From positions 124,001 through 188,000 of the forward strand of contig SWDT01000053.1 in NCBI GenBank assembly GCA_009193035.1: a DNA stretch of 64,000 nt, given 5' to 3'. The position numbers and the translations under genes were made by a program. Numbering within the stretch: position 1 is the first letter of the stretch; each line of letters opens with the position of its first letter. The DNA comes from Halicephalobus mephisto. Taxonomy: Eukaryota; Nematoda; Chromadorea; Rhabditida; Panagrolaimidae. Shown in pieces: positions 33,954 to 46,166 of this stretch. The notes beneath the pieces were generated by a model. It did not search any database. It was given only the letters and a program-made list of their open reading frames with translations, and was not told the origin of the DNA.

Positions 33954-36462
33954 ATGTCTTGGGAACTTTGTAGTTACCGTGAATGCAAACTTGGATGGGG
34001 ATATAACGAGTTCTTAGATCTATTGATTCCTGTTAAAGGCAATCCTCCTAATGTTACATCGAAAACACTCAAGAATGAAAATTCTTATGTTGTTATTAGT
34101 TCAAATCTTGCTCTCCATGTAAGTTTGTTTTGTTTAATGATTTTTAATTGAAATGGATTACTTTTGAAGTCTAAAATACATGACTTTTTCGAACCAAAAT
34201 GCAGAAAACATCTTGATTTCCTGATTGTCTTTGATAACAGAGAATATTGGGAACTTCATTTCCGGATCTATACACGAATTGAAAAATGTAAAAAACTACA
34301 TGAATATCCCCTCACGTGTACTCACTTTGTCAATCAGATCAAATATGGCATATATTTCATCATAACTTTTCCGAAACTTGGATTTCCACAGGAAAAAGAC
34401 GAGGTTTGGGTTATTTATTTAGCGATAACATTACGTGCAAAATAATTTATAGGTAGAGAATTTATTTGGTGAAATGAAGTTTAGTGAAATACAGATGAAA
34501 GTCAAATGCAAGGTTTTGTTAAACTATAATGAAGTCAGCGAAATGACTCTTGAAGAATTTGTGGAGTGGATTTTAGGAATATATGAAAAAAGAAGTCTCG
34601 TGTGTGATATTCCTATTCATTTTTCTTATGAGAAACTGAAACAGAAAGGTCGTAAAGTAACGGTTAACAATGATGATGAGTTTGGATTCTTCCTCTCATA
34701 TCTTTACTGCATCTACCGAAAGATAGAAATGAAGATGGAAAAGGTTGATTATCCGGATGTTTTAAAGATAAATTATTCTGAAAAATCATTCTTAGTAATT
34801 GAAAGAAACCTTCAGGAAGCTAAGGAAAAGTACCATCTTATGAATAGAGATGATTTCTTGGAAATGTATTCAATATTAAAGACACTGTTTTACTCCTACT
34901 TAGATTATATCAAATACGCATTAGATAATTTAATCGTCATTGATGGAGGGAATTCCCTTCCCGGAAACTTGGAAGATCTGGAAGAATGGTTTAATGAACT
35001 AGATGAATGGTTCCCCATACAACATGATGGAAAATGGTATAATTGTATGGAAGCAGTTATTTTTACCAATTCAAAAAACAGCAATATCGTCCAGAAGCTT
35101 CAAAAAGCCGAAAAATTCAAAAATACAGAATTGTTTGTTTCTAGCGACTTAAAGGAGCCACTTATTGGAACAGAAACTAATCGTCACGGATTTAAATTCG
35201 GGTTCGTCGATATGTCTTCTACTGAAGAAGATGAAGAAGAATTTGACTTGCCAATATTTGAAATGAAATGCCTTCAAAGTTGTTCTTCTGATTTAAGGAG
35301 ATGGATATGTATAGAATGCGGGGATTTCGTCAGAAGCAAGAGTGTTGGCCAGATTATTCTGTTTTGCTCCTGTGGAAAAAAGCATTTTGAAGCGAGCATA
35401 TTGAGATGCCATCAATGTCAAGATGAGCGAGAAGAGATAAGTTGTAACGTCTCTGATGACTTCATCTCAATGGAATTAGCCACAGAAATTAAGAAACCTC
35501 AAGGATATCCGAATGATCACAAAGCTCAAAATCTTTTGTCAGGCAAACTAGGAGAATCGATGGCAAATCAACAATACTTTTACAATCCTCCAATAGCAAA
35601 GGTACAGCCCATCTATACATCGAGGGAATTACAACCAAATACAAACATAAAAGGACCGCCAGTACCTCCACGACAAAAAATAGATGAACCTAAGAAACAG
35701 TTAAATTCAATCAGGAATAAACAAGAAATCTTACCTAAAATGGTCATTCATGAATTACAAACAGTTCAGTTGAATAGAAACAAATATCAATCACAGTCAT
35801 TTTCTTCAAATAAAGCAGAAAAACCGGAGATAAATCAATATTTTAACAACCCAACAACACCACTTGCAAAACCTACTTATGAACCAGCGGATTCTGAATC
35901 AAATATAAATATTCAAGCATCGCCAGTACCTCCACGGAGATCAACGGAGGAACCTAAGAAACAGCTAAATTCAATTATCTCTAAGCCCCCAATTCCACCA
36001 GTAAAATTGGTTGGTGAATTGAAAAAAGTTCAGTCGTGTGAAAATAAACATCAGGCAGAAGAATCACGAAATCAACCAGATTCAGACAATATTTCAGTAG
36101 CAACTGCAAAATCTATTTACGAATCAAAGAATGTTCAATCAAGGATAAACATTAGTGAACCACCAGTACCTCCACGAGGAACAAAGGAAGAACCGAAAGA
36201 TCAACCGGGTGCAACTATTGATAGACCTTCAGTTTCTGTTCATCCTCAACAAAATATCAATGTTCTTGATTCAATTTTAAATCAATTCCGAAAATACGAT
36301 AAACGAGGAAGATCTAACGAACAAATGGACAGAGCGATAGAAGTAATTTCTGAAAGGAAAAGCAAATCTGATATCAAAATCGCTCTAAAGACAGTGAGAA
36401 GAACTTCGAAATTAGATGGAGATACTGTACAACTTATAAACCATTATTTAACTCTCGATTAA
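33954..36462 (+). CDS. Unrecognised protein with cysteine pairs and PxxP motifs, 802 aa
   Basis: I model exons 33954-34118, 34170-34403 and 34453-36462 (51- and 49-nt introns), 803 codons with stop. The first acceptor (TTTTGAAG) is weak, chosen because the stronger GCAG at 34204 breaks the frame. I do not recognise the family. The middle (~residues 135-215) has a KVKCKVLLNYNEVSEMTLEEF...VNNDDEFGFFLSYL pattern that loosely recalls a PB1/ubiquitin-like fold. Near 35300-35430 are CIECGDF, LFCSCGKKHF and LRCHQCQ, a possible zinc ribbon. The last 300 residues are low complexity with four spaced proline motifs (GPPVPPRQ, SPVPPRRS, PPIPPVK, EPPVPPRGT) suited to SH3 binding. A short helical-looking charged end follows. 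Signalling or adaptor role is inference only. Confidence 0.75.
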
Positions 36463-36682
36463 CGTACATTTTCATTTACTTTATTATTTATTATTTTATG
36501 TTCTTAAATAACATTCTCACTTTTAATAAAAATCACATTACTTTAATCTTATATATCAGTTTTGCGAAAGCTTCCGGAAACAATATCGAACAAGTTCTAA
36601 TTTTCCAAAAACACCCATTGAGATGATGTCATGATAATTTATCTGTAATTTCCATAATGGTAGAATTTTACCCCGAGTAAAT

Positions 36683-39624
36683 TTAACTAGAAAGAAGGTC
36701 AAAATCAATCATTCTCACGAGATCTGGCATAAATCTAGCTGATCCAACAAGGGAATAATGGCCGTAATCACAAAACAGAGTCAACTTTGTTTTCTTGTCG
36801 TAAATGTCATATTTTCCGTCTTTATGTAGAAAATACTTTCGTGTTGGGACCACAGAGCAAATCTCACATTTATCGATTGAAGCCACAGTTCTCCACCAGC
36901 CTGGGTTGACTTCAGTTTCCAAATCTTTCTGCGAAACAAAGTAGTCATCGAGGCTCTGATTAGGCTTGAACAGTTTCGCCAAGTCCCCTTTAGGACACTC
37001 CTGAAAAGTGGGATGGGGCTCGATAATCAGGATTTGCTTGGTGAAGTTTGAGTAAGATTCCCAATACTCTCTGAAGATTTGGGTAGTATTGTCTGTTTTA
37101 GCGGCTTCTAAAGACGGCAACGGGCCGTTGATACGTTCTTCGACAGACAACCTAAAATTAAAATTAAAATTCTTTGGAGATTTTTCAGAATACAAATGGA
37201 AGAAATAAAAATATAAAAACTAAGATTTTAAAACTACGGAATGATGGATGTTGTTTGTTTCCCGCCAAAAAAAAATTGATTTCGAAAAATCTTGAAAAAT
37301 CAGTTACTAGGAAAACAAACTGATCTGGAGGAAAAATGTAGCCCGATGCGGGGCTCGAACCCGCGACAGCCAGATTAAGAGTCTGGTGCTCTACCGACTG
37401 AGCTAACCGGGCAGGCGGGTGCCCAATCAGTAGTTAAAATTTTCTTCTTTCGCATTTGCCTATTGTTTAGTTGTTTTCTCTTTCCCGGGGCGATCCCACC
37501 CAAATGTTCCATTTCTTGCACTTCCCTCCAAAAAAAGACGATTTGCCTTTGATTGACACCACTTCCCTAATGAGTCTTCTTCAATGTGCGTTTGTCTTTC
37601 ATTTTTTGGAAAGTTGATCTTTGAAGCCTTACCTTTGAGTAACTATCGTCACATCAGGTTTGACCAACTGCATAATCTCCATAAGTCTGCTTATCACGTA
37701 ATTGCACCCCATAGAAGGGATGTTCAACTCCAGAAATACGGTGCACATGGACTGCGCCGCGATGTATACCCTCTTGTAATTCCCCTTCAGTTCCTTCATC
37801 AGTCCGTAAACTTGCCTCATCGCGAAGGAGTTGCCCATTACCATAATCGTTCCAGTGCCATTTCCTTCAAAAGAACATAAGTAACTGTCAAGGGGCATTC
37901 CTTCTTTGGGGAACGTGAACGGCGGATCCATAGTGCAGTTTGACCGGAGGTTTTCTAGTTGGTAGTTGCAGTCCTTTAGAATTTTCTCGTTCTCAGCGAC
38001 ATAGTCAGGGATAGTTGACTCATCAATGAACCCAAAGCCCTGAGGCATTAACAAAGCAACCATTATGGCTGAATAACAACAAAAGATGAACAATACAGTA
38101 GATGAATTTGAGAGTTTCAGAAGTTTGGTTTCTATCATTTTGTACTGCAAGATACTTATTGCGAAGATGACGAAAATGAAGATAAACACAGCTGAAATTT
38201 CATTTATTTAATAATCGTCATTCTACTGTATGTTCAGAATTCCTCAAAATATTAAAGTGTAAATTATTTTAAATCGTCTCCTGTTTGACACTCGGTATTG
38301 AGTACAAGTTACATGATAAAACTTACAGTACTTCTCATAAACCATCAGGTATTTCGCCAACACAACAATCGGCCAGTGGATGAGATACAAAGAATAAGAA
38401 ACATCTCCTACAAAAGACAACGCATCCAATATTGCCTCAGGCAAGGTCAAGTTATGTTTGTTTTCGAGAAAGAGAATCCTGCCAGTCAAAACCGTAGAAA
38501 CCGATCTTATTAAAACTTCGTAGAACACATTAGATACTTTGATAGGCAGTAATAGTATTAATATCAGACTTATTACAGTAGTCAAATAATTTATATTCTT
38601 CATTTTTTGCGATTCATTTTTCTGTAAATCTATATTTTCTGAATTCTTTGCGGAATAAAAAACAATAGTCCCGATTAGAAATTGCCACAATCTAGAAAAC
38701 ACAAATCCAAAAGCCACCGTATGGTCAGAGGAAGAAACCTGGAATATCCACGAAATTACACTAATAACGTAAGTGGCAGCTGTTGGATATTTCATTTTGT
38801 TAATCACATACAACAAAAACGGAGCGAATAAATAGTACTGTATCTCCACAGACAACGACCAAGTGTGCAGAAGAAATTCCGGTTTTCTAACTTGTTTGAA
38901 ATAAACTTCTTTTTCTAACATTGACTGGATATTAGAGATGAAAAAAACGGAAAATACAGTATCTTCCTTGAGGGAAACGTAGTCGTGCTCGGTTAAGTAA
39001 AACGAACAAATAACAAAAGTCAGAAAAATAACCAGTAAATAAACAGGAACTATTCTCTTTATTCTTCTGATGTAGAAGTTCTGGATCAGATTTACGGTCA
39101 AATTTTTCTTTACCGGGAAATTCAGAATCGAAGTCATCAAGTAGCCAGAAATTACGAAGAACCTGGAATCGGTTTATCAAAGATTAATTTTAGAAGTTTT
39201 GTGATTAAAGTTGCCGAAAATTAATCAGCACAAGACGGTCTAGTGCAAGTTTTAACTGTATTTTTTAAATTTAAAAGTCCAAAAATATAGTTTTTATTAA
39301 ATTTTCAATGTTTCATTATGTAAGGGGATCCCAGAATTCTCCTTCACATTGCAGTTGGTTTACAGTATCCCATTAAGAATATAAAAAGATTAAATTTTTC
39401 GAAAAAATTTGAACCGAAATTTAAAAATTTACTCTAAAAGTAATTTTCTAGAATTTCTTAGTTTATAATGTCCATAAAACCCACATGTCAACTCCGAGGA
39501 ACCCCTGAGGGAAGAGTTTTGGCTTCAAATGGAACCCTAAAACGCCAACAATGGCCAACGCCCTGAGGCACTGAATATCCCTTCTCTTATTCTTTTTGAC
39601 GGATAAAACTTCATTTTTATTCAT
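36683..39624 (-). CDS. OAC-type membrane O-acyltransferase with SGNH domain (paralogue 2)
   Basis: Exons 39624-39485, 39162-38327, 38191-37633 and 37151-36683 sum to 668 codons (667 residues). It has DIQCLRALAIVGVLGFH, FFVISGYLM, HTWSLSVEIQYYLFAP, YSLYLIHWP, then an SGNH domain with MVMGNSFAMRQ and DYGHYSLVG. Splice sites correspond to those of the 20954 paralogue, except that this gene lacks the junction corresponding to the fourth exon's start, so ancestry is shared but not recent. The last intron (37632-37152, 481 nt) contains a tRNA gene on the same strand. Enzyme type is well supported; the acceptor substrate is unknown. Confidence 0.9.
37341..37412 (-). tRNA. tRNA-Lys (CTT anticodon), intronic
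   Basis: A 72-nt cloverleaf on the minus strand: acceptor GCCCGGT pairs with ATCGGGC, D arm GCTC...GAGC, anticodon stem CCAGA/TCTGG with loop CTCTTAA, and T arm GCGGG-TTCGAGC-CCCGC. A and B boxes are intact and a T5 run follows within about 10 nt (Pol III stop). The base after the acceptor stem is T, an unusual discriminator for Lys tRNA. It lies within an OAC intron. Confidence 0.95.
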
Positions 39625-40374
39625 TAGAACCGTAGATGCTGAAAATTTTGAAATTTAACTGAACATATATACAGAGTAAAAAAATTATTCAATGATCGTT
39701 TAGCAACTTTCAAAGAGTAAAAGTCGAAATACGGTGTCGTGGAGAGTGAGAAGATTCTCAACACGAAAATTCCTGAGGCGTAGGAACCCTAACTTGCGCA
39801 TCAATTAATGGTAGACGTGACACCGTTCAGAAGGAAGAATATGAACGACGATACTGAATCGTTTGAAGTGTTAATTAATTTTGTACTTTTTGATTGCCCG
39901 AATAAACCGAGGAATTAGTAATCGTACAGGATTAGTCAATTAAGAAAACATGCCATATTCTTTCACATATTGTTTACCCTCTGAATTAATATCTATTTTT
40001 ACAAAAATAGATTCCCAAGAGGATAAAAAAACAAATTAGGCAAAAATCAAGGTCCTCGAACTGTTTGTAGAATGCATTGCACAAAAAATGTTTCTTTACT
40101 AACAGTTATCTAAACTTAGAAATTGAAATTTTAAAACAACCATTAGAAAATGCATTATTTATACTAAATTAAGGTTCTTAAGATTTTTCAAACTTTGCTG
40201 AAATTTTTAAAAAATCCCAGTATCTAGTAGAAACTTTGAAATCTCTGAAAATTGCACAGAAACTTCCAAAAGCCTTTTAAAATTTTGCAGAAATTGGACT
40301 TTAATTGATCAACAAATAATAACTTAAAATTACACTTGAGAAAAGAAAAACCATAGTAATTCCAAAATTAAGTT
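39625..40374. other. Intergenic region, nothing recognised
   Basis: AT-rich sequence upstream of the OAC gene start at 39624. It should include that gene's promoter. I see no further gene or repeat. Confidence 0.45.
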
Positions 40375-40605
40375 TTTTCTATGAAGACAGAATTTTAATT
40401 CGGATTATGGGAACAAATAGCTGCAGTTTTATTCTGGAACCAGTATGAGCGGCAATACCTTTATAAGTTTCATAATGGATAATACTACTTTCTTTATTCA
40501 AATGCAAAACCTGGAATAGGATTTGTTCAATACAATAGTTAACACTGTCAGAAGCATCCCGAATCCACAGAGTTATATTATCATCCTAGAAACGAACACT
40601 GACAG
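40375..40605 (-). pseudogene. Decayed eIF4E last-exon fragment
   Basis: Read on the minus strand this matches the last exon of the eIF4E at 43468-44535: VRF-stop-DDNITLWIRDASD, then FQVLHLNKESS, IHYETYKG and HTGSRIK, against VRFKGDKITLWTRDASN, FQVLQLDEDN, LHYETHKN and RTGSKVK. A TAG replaces the KG after VRF and the end is eroded. No upstream exons are visible. The fragment is in the same orientation, about 3.1 kb from the intact gene. Confidence 0.8.
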
Positions 40606-40676
40606 TAGTATGAACATTAATTACTCTAAATTTAAGAAAGATTTTCACATTAGAAACAGATAAATCAAAAGGAGCT

Positions 40677-40988
40677 ATGGATACTTCATTGGTGGAAGAA
40701 CATGACAAGATTTTTCGATCAGTCGTCTATTTTTCTAGAAAAACTAACAAGTATGAGTGGCGCTACTCATCTACAGAATTTGTAATTTTAGCAGTAGTCA
40801 CAGTAGTAGACTACTTCAAACACTATATAATCAACAACAATCATACCACTGTGATGAAAGATAACACAAATATGTTAGCTAATGAAGATCTAGACACGAA
40901 AGACGGGTTTATTCTATTCGAGATCTTACAGAACGATTCAAAGCATCACGCAGAGTACATGTTAGAACGAAAACAATCTAATTTTTAA
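40677..40988 (+). mobile_element. Ty3-type retrotransposon RNase H relic
   Basis: A 103-codon frame contains VVYFSRKTNKYEWRYSSTEF then VILAVVTVVDYFKHYI. This is the conserved gypsy-type RNase H core ([A/V]-Y-x-SRK-x(4)-E-x-RYS-x-TE-x-x-x-LAVV). The preceding catalytic segment is weak and reverse transcriptase and integrase are not readable. It adjoins the eIF4E fragment, so both may belong to one old insertion. Confidence 0.65.
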
Positions 40989-43467
40989 GTCTGATCTACA
41001 TTGGTTCATGAATGTCACATTAGTGATCAAACAAGTACAGATTCCCTTTTTGTCTTTAGTCATTAATACGAAATAAGTTTAATCACGATTTGTAACTACA
41101 GTAACAGCTTACGGTCTTCCGTGATTGATCAGGTACCTAAATTTATGAATCACAATAGACTCTGGGATCTCTAAGCCCTTAATATTACATTTGATGATCA
41201 CGAGACAAGCGCCAGAATAAAGATAACAGAAATAATACAAACAAGAAAATTCAACCTGAAGATCGTACAACTAATGGCCAATGTTATCAGATATTAAAAG
41301 GAGACCAATAACTCACGTACGAAATCATTCTATATGCACAAATTCATATAAACCTAAATGGAAATAGTGGTTCGCAGCAGACAGCACTGAGGATCTCCCT
41401 AATGCGAAACAAATGAAATATCAAACAATTTACAAACCTATTATATATAAAGCAAGGACGTATGGACTGCTAAAGTCAGCAAATTTCACTTGTTTAATAT
41501 GGATTCAGATCAATACTAATAGGAACACGAAAGATTCTTATTATTTAAATCATCGAAAAAAACTGATAGGGAGACTGTGCTTGTCATCGCAGAGGTAGAA
41601 GAATCACTAACGGGAAACAAGACAAGAATTGATAAGCGTGGTATGAATGCAACCAACTCTATGGCATCAGATGCCATAGAGGCAGAAAGAAGGTAACAAT
41701 CAGGATCAAAGCCATCACTAATACAGAGCTGGAGAAAGTATAAAAAATAAAAAATTCTTCATTAAAAAGCTTCATCAATCTTTTGATAATATTTTCCACG
41801 TTTATCAGTTTTGGGTGTTGTCCGAGCATAGTACACTTGCTTATGGATTACGTTGCTTCTCCCCGTGAAGAAAATCAGCAAAAAGGAAAATAGCATTAAG
41901 AAGGAAGAAAGTCAATAGTTTCTTATCAGAATAAAAATTACTTTTCAATTAAACACAGACAAATCCTAAATATTGATTCCGTACAATTTACAACAAAGAA
42001 TCACTATGTACATTTACTTCGATTCGTTCTCGGAAGGATATATGGGTTTAGAAAAGATGATAAAAAAATTAAAAAAAGCATAGTAGTTAAACATGGCCGT
42101 CAAGATTGCTAGTCTTTAAGCTCTGTAAGATATGTAAAATGATGAAAATAATCCTAATAATGTTACTCTGTGACAAGAGCAGGAAGATTGGCCTAGCTTT
42201 TGAAGTGATTCAAACCCGGGAGTTCGAGCAGACAGATAAGGGCATCTCTTCTCTTCACCAATTTATATTGATGTAAATAAAACTCAATCACAGTTTGCAA
42301 TTATGATAACAATATACAGTCTTCCATGCAACTTTTATTAGTAAATTCCAACAACTTTGTTGAAGTAATTTCTGGTTTTTAAAGCAATAGAATTATGAAA
42401 ATTATCTACCTTAAATCATTGATAGTGTTGGCCAAATGGTTGTTAATAGACATATGGAATAACTGTTGTAAATTCTTATTTTACTTGAAGTTAATGGTAT
42501 GCTACCTGGGGTAAACAAAAATTCACATATGATCCAATTTCAAAATCAGTAGTTCCAAAACAGAATCTAAACAAACCTCAGAAATGTGATCTTGCTTATG
42601 ACAAAGGTACTTTAAGCTATCATAATTCATAGGTATTTATTTTTCTCACTACATTCAAGAGTTGTGCTACAAATACTTGTCCATGACGTTATATAATATT
42701 TGTAGCCTTGAAAACTCAACAACTAGAAGAGATGTCGGTAAATGCCTGTGAATTATGATATTTACGATTAAAACAAAGTAAAAAAATATTAGAATTTATT
42801 ACATTAATTTCGCGAAAAATTGTCTGACGATTTCCCTTAAAGCGTTTTAGATAATTATCTTTAAAATCATTTTGGAATTTCTTTGCTTTATGAAAGACAT
42901 TTTTAAGTAAGGTTATCGGTTTTTGAATCTCGAATCTGATGTCAGAATTACTTGATGCATCCTAGATCTTTCGATGTCATCGACAGATCTCGCCAATTTT
43001 GTGTAATCTAAGGATCTTCCAAATTAAAAAAATCCCTATCATTATTTATTACAATGGTAGGTGTATTTTTCTAAAATTTACTTTTTAAATAATGAAATCG
43101 ATAAATATAATTAGAAAAATTCAAAAAGTTAAATGAATCGACATTCACGCATTACTTTTCGCAGGTTTTTAACTTTATAGAACAAGCAATTCAAATTTTC
43201 GATGATTCCATATTCTATTTATTTAACTAAAAAGTACATATTTTTCTATCAGAATACTAATTTTCTATAAAATCTTCCAACTTATGTATCACCATGTACT
43301 ACAAGTAATCTTATTTTCCCTCATGTTAATCGCAATGGTAAGAAACTTTTCTTCCACTAAACTAATAATCCCCTCAATATCCAAACTCAACTTTCGAACT
43401 TATCTTAATTGATCGACAAACATAAATCTAAACTTATATTTAAAATTAAAAAACAGTAATTACAAAA
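40989..43467. other. Decayed region, no intact gene
   Basis: No coding frame is convincing. A diverged direct repeat (TTTAATCACGATTTGTAACT at ~41074 and CTCAATCACAGTTTGCAATT at ~42281, each followed by a CAGT-CTTCC-type phrase) might be ends of the relic retroelement, but identity is low. The right part next to 43468 is AT-rich 3' flank of eIF4E. Confidence 0.4.
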
Positions 43468-44535
43468 TTAGGTGTTGTCTACGAAGACTGGGTTCGAATT
43501 TTCTGCACCAGGAGAAGGAAAAATCAACCGTGGTTTGACCTTGGAACCAGTCCGAGTAGCAGTATTCTTGTGGGTTTCATAATGAAGAACGTTATCTTCA
43601 TCCAGCTGGAGAACTTGGAACATGATCCTCCCAATACGGTAATTAGCACTGTCGTTAGAAGCATCTCGAGTCCACAGAGTTATTTTGTCGCCTTTGAAAC
43701 GGACACTGGCAGCAGCACCACAAATTTCATCAACGTCTTGTTTGAACCGTACAGAAGAGGTGATAGCCATCGCCAGTTCTAACCAAGAGAAGTCCAGAAT
43801 GTCCTCACGTTGCTGCTTCCGAACATTGAACGACCAACGACCTCCTTGGATGTTATTCTCGTCCTCCCACATGGGCTTGATTCCTTTGCGAAATAAATAA
43901 AAATCACTTCCCATTACCAGAGCCGATGGCGGAATAAGGTAATTGAAAACACTGAAAAATTAATAAAAATCATAATTGCAGACTTCGAATTCACTTAAGT
44001 TCCGAAAACTGGATCACATTCTAATCCAACTAATCCGAATTCGGAAATTCAAAGACCATAGAATAGAATTAGATTTCAAAAATCCAAATTTTAACCAAAC
44101 TAATCTGTTGTTGATTTTTTTAAATTTTCAAACTTCATTAAAATTACAATCCCTCGATTTTCGAATTTGAATTAGTTCAAAATCAACGGTTTTCAGACTA
44201 ATTCGCATCCGAAAATTTTGAAAAATCAACCACTGATGAAAATTAATATATTAATATTAATCCGACTTACGTACAAAATCCTTCAATAGTATCCACAGTA
44301 ATGATTTCAGATAAACATTCTATCCAATCTTTGTTTCGATCACCTTTGAGATTCCAGAATGTCCATTCATACTTCAAGGGATGACGTGGCGGAACTTCAG
44401 GCGGCAATCCCAATTTCTCTAAACTGTTAAAAATTATAAAATAATTAATTTTTAAAAAAACAAACTTCGAAAACGACGACGATCTTCATTGTATCTGGTC
44501 ACAGCTTCTTGAGCAATCTGACGACGATCAAGCAT
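43468..44535 (-). CDS. ife: Translation initiation factor eIF4E (IFE family), 233 aa
   Basis: eIF4E binds the mRNA cap and recruits eIF4G. Exons 44535-44466, 44418-44271 and 43951-43468 give 234 codons with stop; the first acceptor (AACAGTTTAG, second AG) is the one that keeps frame. Visible features are HPLKYEWTFWNLK, GDRNKDWIECL (first cap-stacking Trp), GSDFYLFRKGIKPMWEDENN (second cap Trp and Glu), GGRWSF, KGDKITLWTRDA (third cap Trp) and HYETHKN. The helix normally reading [ED]-x-F-W-x-[LV]-[YF]-N-[HY] reads EGFCTVFNYL: the dorsal Trp (Trp73 of the mammalian protein), used for eIF4G/4E-BP binding, is Cys (TGT at the exon 2 end). The protein should bind cap but bind partners poorly. A dead fragment lies at 40375-40605. 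Confidence 0.92.
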
Positions 44536-45582
44536 TGTCAAAAATAACAGATAAATATTTGAAAAATCAATAAAAAAGAAAAAAGATAAGCAACATTAAA
44601 CATTTCGTTTCGAGACCGTTTTTTACCAATGTAATTTATTCGAAATTAAAATATTTCCATTTTTTTCAAATTAGAATTTTCTCTCCTAAACCGACTTAGA
44701 TTTCGAAATCACTTTTCAATTAATCTTGTTCGTTAGTTGTAGGACAGTTCCTCCCTTAGGGCATTCACCCCCTTGACTCGCGTTGGTTGCGGAATTTTTT
44801 TAAAATTAGTTTTTTTATTATTTGATGGACATTTCAGGTTAATTCAGATACTAAAAAGATTGGTTTAAAAATGAAAAATAGATTACTACTGTTATGTCTT
44901 TTCTTAACAATAAGACACAATGCAAAATAGGAACAAATATTATTAATATCAGAACTACACCCAGGGAGGATTCTTGGTACACCGAAGTGTTCCCTTTTGT
45001 ACTCCTCAGTGAAGAGAAGGGACTGTTAAGTCTTCGGTATTCTGAATATTTCCGGTCATGGGGACTATGCGTCCACAACAACTACGAAATAAAGGAAGTG
45101 AGTATTATACGATCTGTTTTTATTTTTGGACCGATTATTTTTTATTATTTGATGGGCATTTTAGGTTAATTCAGATACTAAAAAGATTGATTTGAAAGCA
45201 AAAATTAAATTACTACGAAATAAAGGAATAAGTACCGTAGGGGAGGAGTTATCGTACAGCTAATTATTGTTCGTTAATATTCCCTTTGGAATTCTTTGTA
45301 CCTAAGATTGGAATTTTACTGACTTCAAGAAAATGTTCTTGAATTTCCGAAGATTTTACACAATTTTCTCGAATCTTATTAAAATTACTAGAACCTTCTA
45401 GAATCTGGTGAAAATTTTTGACAACATTTTAAATCTAAATTTTCTGAATTTCCTAAAAATTTACAAAACTCATGTTGAGGTAATTTTGTGGCACAATTTC
45501 TTTTAGTAGTATAATTGTCCCAATTATTTTTCAAGTTAATAGATTTAGACCTCATCATATTTAATTGCTGTTATTAAGTATA
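44536..45582. other. Upstream region of eIF4E with a short direct repeat
   Basis: Contains the eIF4E promoter and the 44812/45136 direct repeat. Open frames here (for example 44894-45169) show no family motif and overlap the repeat. Nothing else recognised. Confidence 0.45.
44812..45217 (+). repeat. Direct repeat pair of about 80 bp
   Basis: The stretch at about 44812-44890 (TTATTATTTGATGGACATTT, then GGTTAATTCAGATACTAAAA and AGATTACTAC-like end) recurs at about 45136-45217 with about 85% identity. The copies are 325 bp apart in the same orientation. They may be ends of a small element or the result of local duplication. Confidence 0.65.
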
Positions 45583-46075
45583 TACAAAAAGAACACATTA
45601 AAATAGCTCCGATATATTGAGTACAATATAATGTATTGACGCGTCAAATTGATATCAGTAAAATGAATATAATGTATCGGTATATCAATACGCTCCAATG
45701 TATAGGGTACACTATTTAATCCATCGGTGTATTGAGTATAATATATCCAATATATAACTAATCTCCAATATATTGAATATATTATATTTAATCCATTGGT
45801 GTATTGAGTATAATGTATTCAATATACAAATACTCACCGATATATCGAGTATATTATATTTAACCTATCGGTGTATTGAATATAATGTATCCAATATACA
45901 AATACTCACCGATATATTGAATGTATTATATTTAATCCATCGGTGTATTGAGTATAATATATCCAATATACAAATACTCACCGATATATCGAGTACATTA
46001 TATTTAACCTATCGGTGTATTGAATATAATGTATTCGGTACATCATAGCCATTTTAATGTACTTTTTGTGCGTAT
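45583..46075. repeat. TIR element filled with a 72-bp minisatellite, copy 3
   Basis: Terminal inverted repeats: ACAAAAAGAACACATTAAAA at the left and, complemented, ACAAAAAGTACATTAAAATG at the right. Inside, from about 45750, are roughly four copies of a 72-bp unit (TACAAATACTCACCGATATA ... TTAACCTATCGGTGTATTGA). Each unit is itself nearly palindromic (CACCGATA ... TATCGGTG). Because 72 is a multiple of three the array stays open and mimics a 91-codon ORF; I do not call it coding. Confidence 0.75.
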
Positions 46076-46166
46076 TTGAGCATTTAGGTTAAATAATATT
46101 TCTGTATCCGATTATGATTTTTATTGTTCATTGTATAATAGGACATTTCAAAATATATGTATTTAA

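Noticed and set aside
42200..42245. tRNA-like GGGTTTGAATC phrase on the minus strand
   Set aside because: No acceptor, D or anticodon arms could be paired around it.
45773..46048. 91-codon open frame rich in Ile/Tyr/Leu
   Set aside because: It is the 72-bp minisatellite read in the one frame without stops; repeats of a multiple of three stay open by chance.
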